DNA of 64,000 nt from Rhizosphaericola mali. Lineage in GTDB: Bacteria; Bacteroidota; Bacteroidia; Chitinophagales; Chitinophagaceae. Position 1 is the stretch's first letter, and each line of letters starts with the position of its first letter. The notes under the pieces are model-generated. The model saw nothing but the letters and a program-made list of their open reading frames with translations, had not been told where the DNA came from and did no database searches. This document shows positions 63,247 to 64,000 of this stretch, piece after piece. The DNA lies in NCBI RefSeq assembly GCF_004337365.2, contig NZ_CP044016.1, forward strand, positions 3,887,507 through 3,951,506. The letters are read 5' to 3'. A program made the position numbers and the translations under genes.

Positions 63247-63270
63247 AATTTCATACTATCATATGAAATT
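63247..63270 (+). promoter_or_regulatory. perfect 9-bp inverted repeat AATTTCATA-N6-TATGAAATT before the FAD dehydrogenase gene
   Basis: Arms at 63247-63255 and 63262-63270, ending 6 bp before the ATG at 63277. Spacing of about 15 bp between centres suits a dimeric regulator binding site covering the translation start region. Confidence 0.5.
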
Positions 63271-63276
63271 ATAAAA

Positions 63277-64000
63277 ATGGAACAACATTTTTTCCCCGAC
63301 GCAATTATTATTGGTCACGGACTTGCTGGATTAGTTGCCGCATTTGAAATGACAAAAAAATCTAAAACAGTTTTAATTCTTGATCAAGAAGGAGAAACTA
63401 ATCTTGGAGGACAAGCATTTTGGTCATTAGGAGGATTATTCTTAGTGAATTCTCCAGAACAACGCAGAATGGGAATCAAAGATTCATTTGAATTAGCATG
63501 GCAAGACTGGATTGGAACAGCTGGCTTTGACCGAAAAGAGGATTATTATCCCAGAGAATGGGCAAAAGCCTATGTAAAGTTTGCTACAGAAGAAAAATAT
63601 CAATATGTAAAAGAAGCAGGAGTTCGCTTTTTTCCTATAGTTGGCTGGGCAGAGCGAGGTGATGGTATGGCAAATGGTCATGGAAATTCTGTTCCAAGAT
63701 TTCATGTTAGTTGGGGTACTGGCACTGGGATAGTGAAAGCTTTTGTAGAGAAAGTGAAAGTCGCGCAAAAGAAAGGCTTAGTACAGTTTGGATTTCGTCA
63801 TCGAGTGACTGGATTTATAAAAGAAAATAATAAAGTAATTGGCATCATGGGAGATATCCTAGATGCAGATGAAAAATTACGGGGCGAAAAAACCAATAGA
63901 AAAGTCATTGATCAATTTCAATATTTCGCTAATAATATAGTCATTGCGTCCGGTGGTATAGGCGCTAATCACCAACTCATACAACAGAATTGGCCGGAAA
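63277..64000 (+). CDS. FAD-dependent dehydrogenase/fumarate-reductase-like flavoprotein (3' end outside window)
   Basis: Starts at 63277 (MEQHFFPDAIIIGHGLAGLVAAFEMTKKSKTVLILDQEGETNLGGQAFWSLGG): the FAD loop GHGLAGL near residues 13-19 and the LGGQAFWS motif mark the flavoprotein fold of the FAD_binding_2/KstD group. 241 codons are seen; the substrate-binding half is cut off. It sits behind its own terminator and inverted repeat, so is a new transcription unit. Confidence 0.85.
   Translation, partial: MEQHFFPDAIIIGHGLAGLVAAFEMTKKSKTVLILDQEGETNLGGQAFWSLGGLFLVNSPEQRRMGIKDSFELAWQDWIGTAGFDRKEDYYPREWAKAYVKFATEEKYQYVKEAGVRFFPIVGWAERGDGMANGHGNSVPRFHVSWGTGTGIVKAFVEKVKVAQKKGLVQFGFRHRVTGFIKENNKVIGIMGDILDADEKLRGEKTNRKVIDQFQYFANNIVIASGGIGANHQLIQQNWPE

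Overview
The window is AT-rich chromosomal DNA from a member of the Bacteroidota, most likely a Chitinophagaceae-type soil or plant-associated bacterium. Four things point there. Promoters carry the Bacteroidota -7 element TAnnTTTG. There is a sigma/FecR/SusC/SusD locus. Rho has a long charged N-terminal insertion. The arginine pathway uses an N-acyl-ornithine transcarbamylase and a GNAT-type acyltransferase at the head of the cluster. I see no rRNA, CRISPR array or phage block. The only tRNA is tRNA-Phe(GAA).

Layout. 1-9.7 kb is housekeeping: a truncated DUF3857 protein, ald, tsaE, coaX, lptC, a CNNM/CBS membrane protein, tatC, DUF2007, an inositol-monophosphatase-like gene lacking its WDxAAG block, and thiL. 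9.8-13.7 kb has a sulfotransferase/APS-kinase pair, a secreted cyclophilin and a two-gene ABC transporter. 13.7-26.5 kb is an arginine biosynthesis cluster (GNAT, argG, argC, argD, argF') broken up by accessory genes. These are a Fic AMP-transferase behind a 74-bp palindromic operator, a frameshifted four-helix-bundle cassette with inverted repeats, two lipoproteins (one frameshifted), a TonB receptor and a WG-repeat protein. argB, argE and argH are not in the window.

26.5-43.9 kb has a pair of small secreted proteins with a shared Tyr-rich motif, an acyl-CoA dehydrogenase with a SUFU protein, a DPP-IV-like peptidase, a sigma/FecR/SusC/SusD/TlpA/TlpA nutrient-uptake operon, DUF1287, an SMR exporter, a hydrolase and a small secreted protein. 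43.9-55.8 kb has recA, a META lipoprotein, an aldo/keto reductase, a GntP permease, an omega-amidase-like hydrolase, a GNAT, a lipoprotein gene with an IS982-family element inserted 8 bp before its start, rho, asnS, DUF3050 and tRNA-Phe.

The most interesting locus is 55.9-59.7 kb. A Nudix hydrolase gene overlaps by 8 bp a 1123-residue protein that fuses a PLD/HKD nuclease domain, an SF2 helicase, a DUF3427-like region and a C-terminal LexA/UmuD-type S24 domain with an apparent Ala-Gly self-cleavage site and Ser/Lys dyad. It looks like a damage-controlled defence or repair module. The right end (59.8-64 kb) is a Crp-like regulator followed by redox or aromatic-detoxification genes: a secreted VOC-NTF2 fusion, an NTF2-like protein, a nitroreductase, an ABM monooxygenase and a truncated FAD dehydrogenase.
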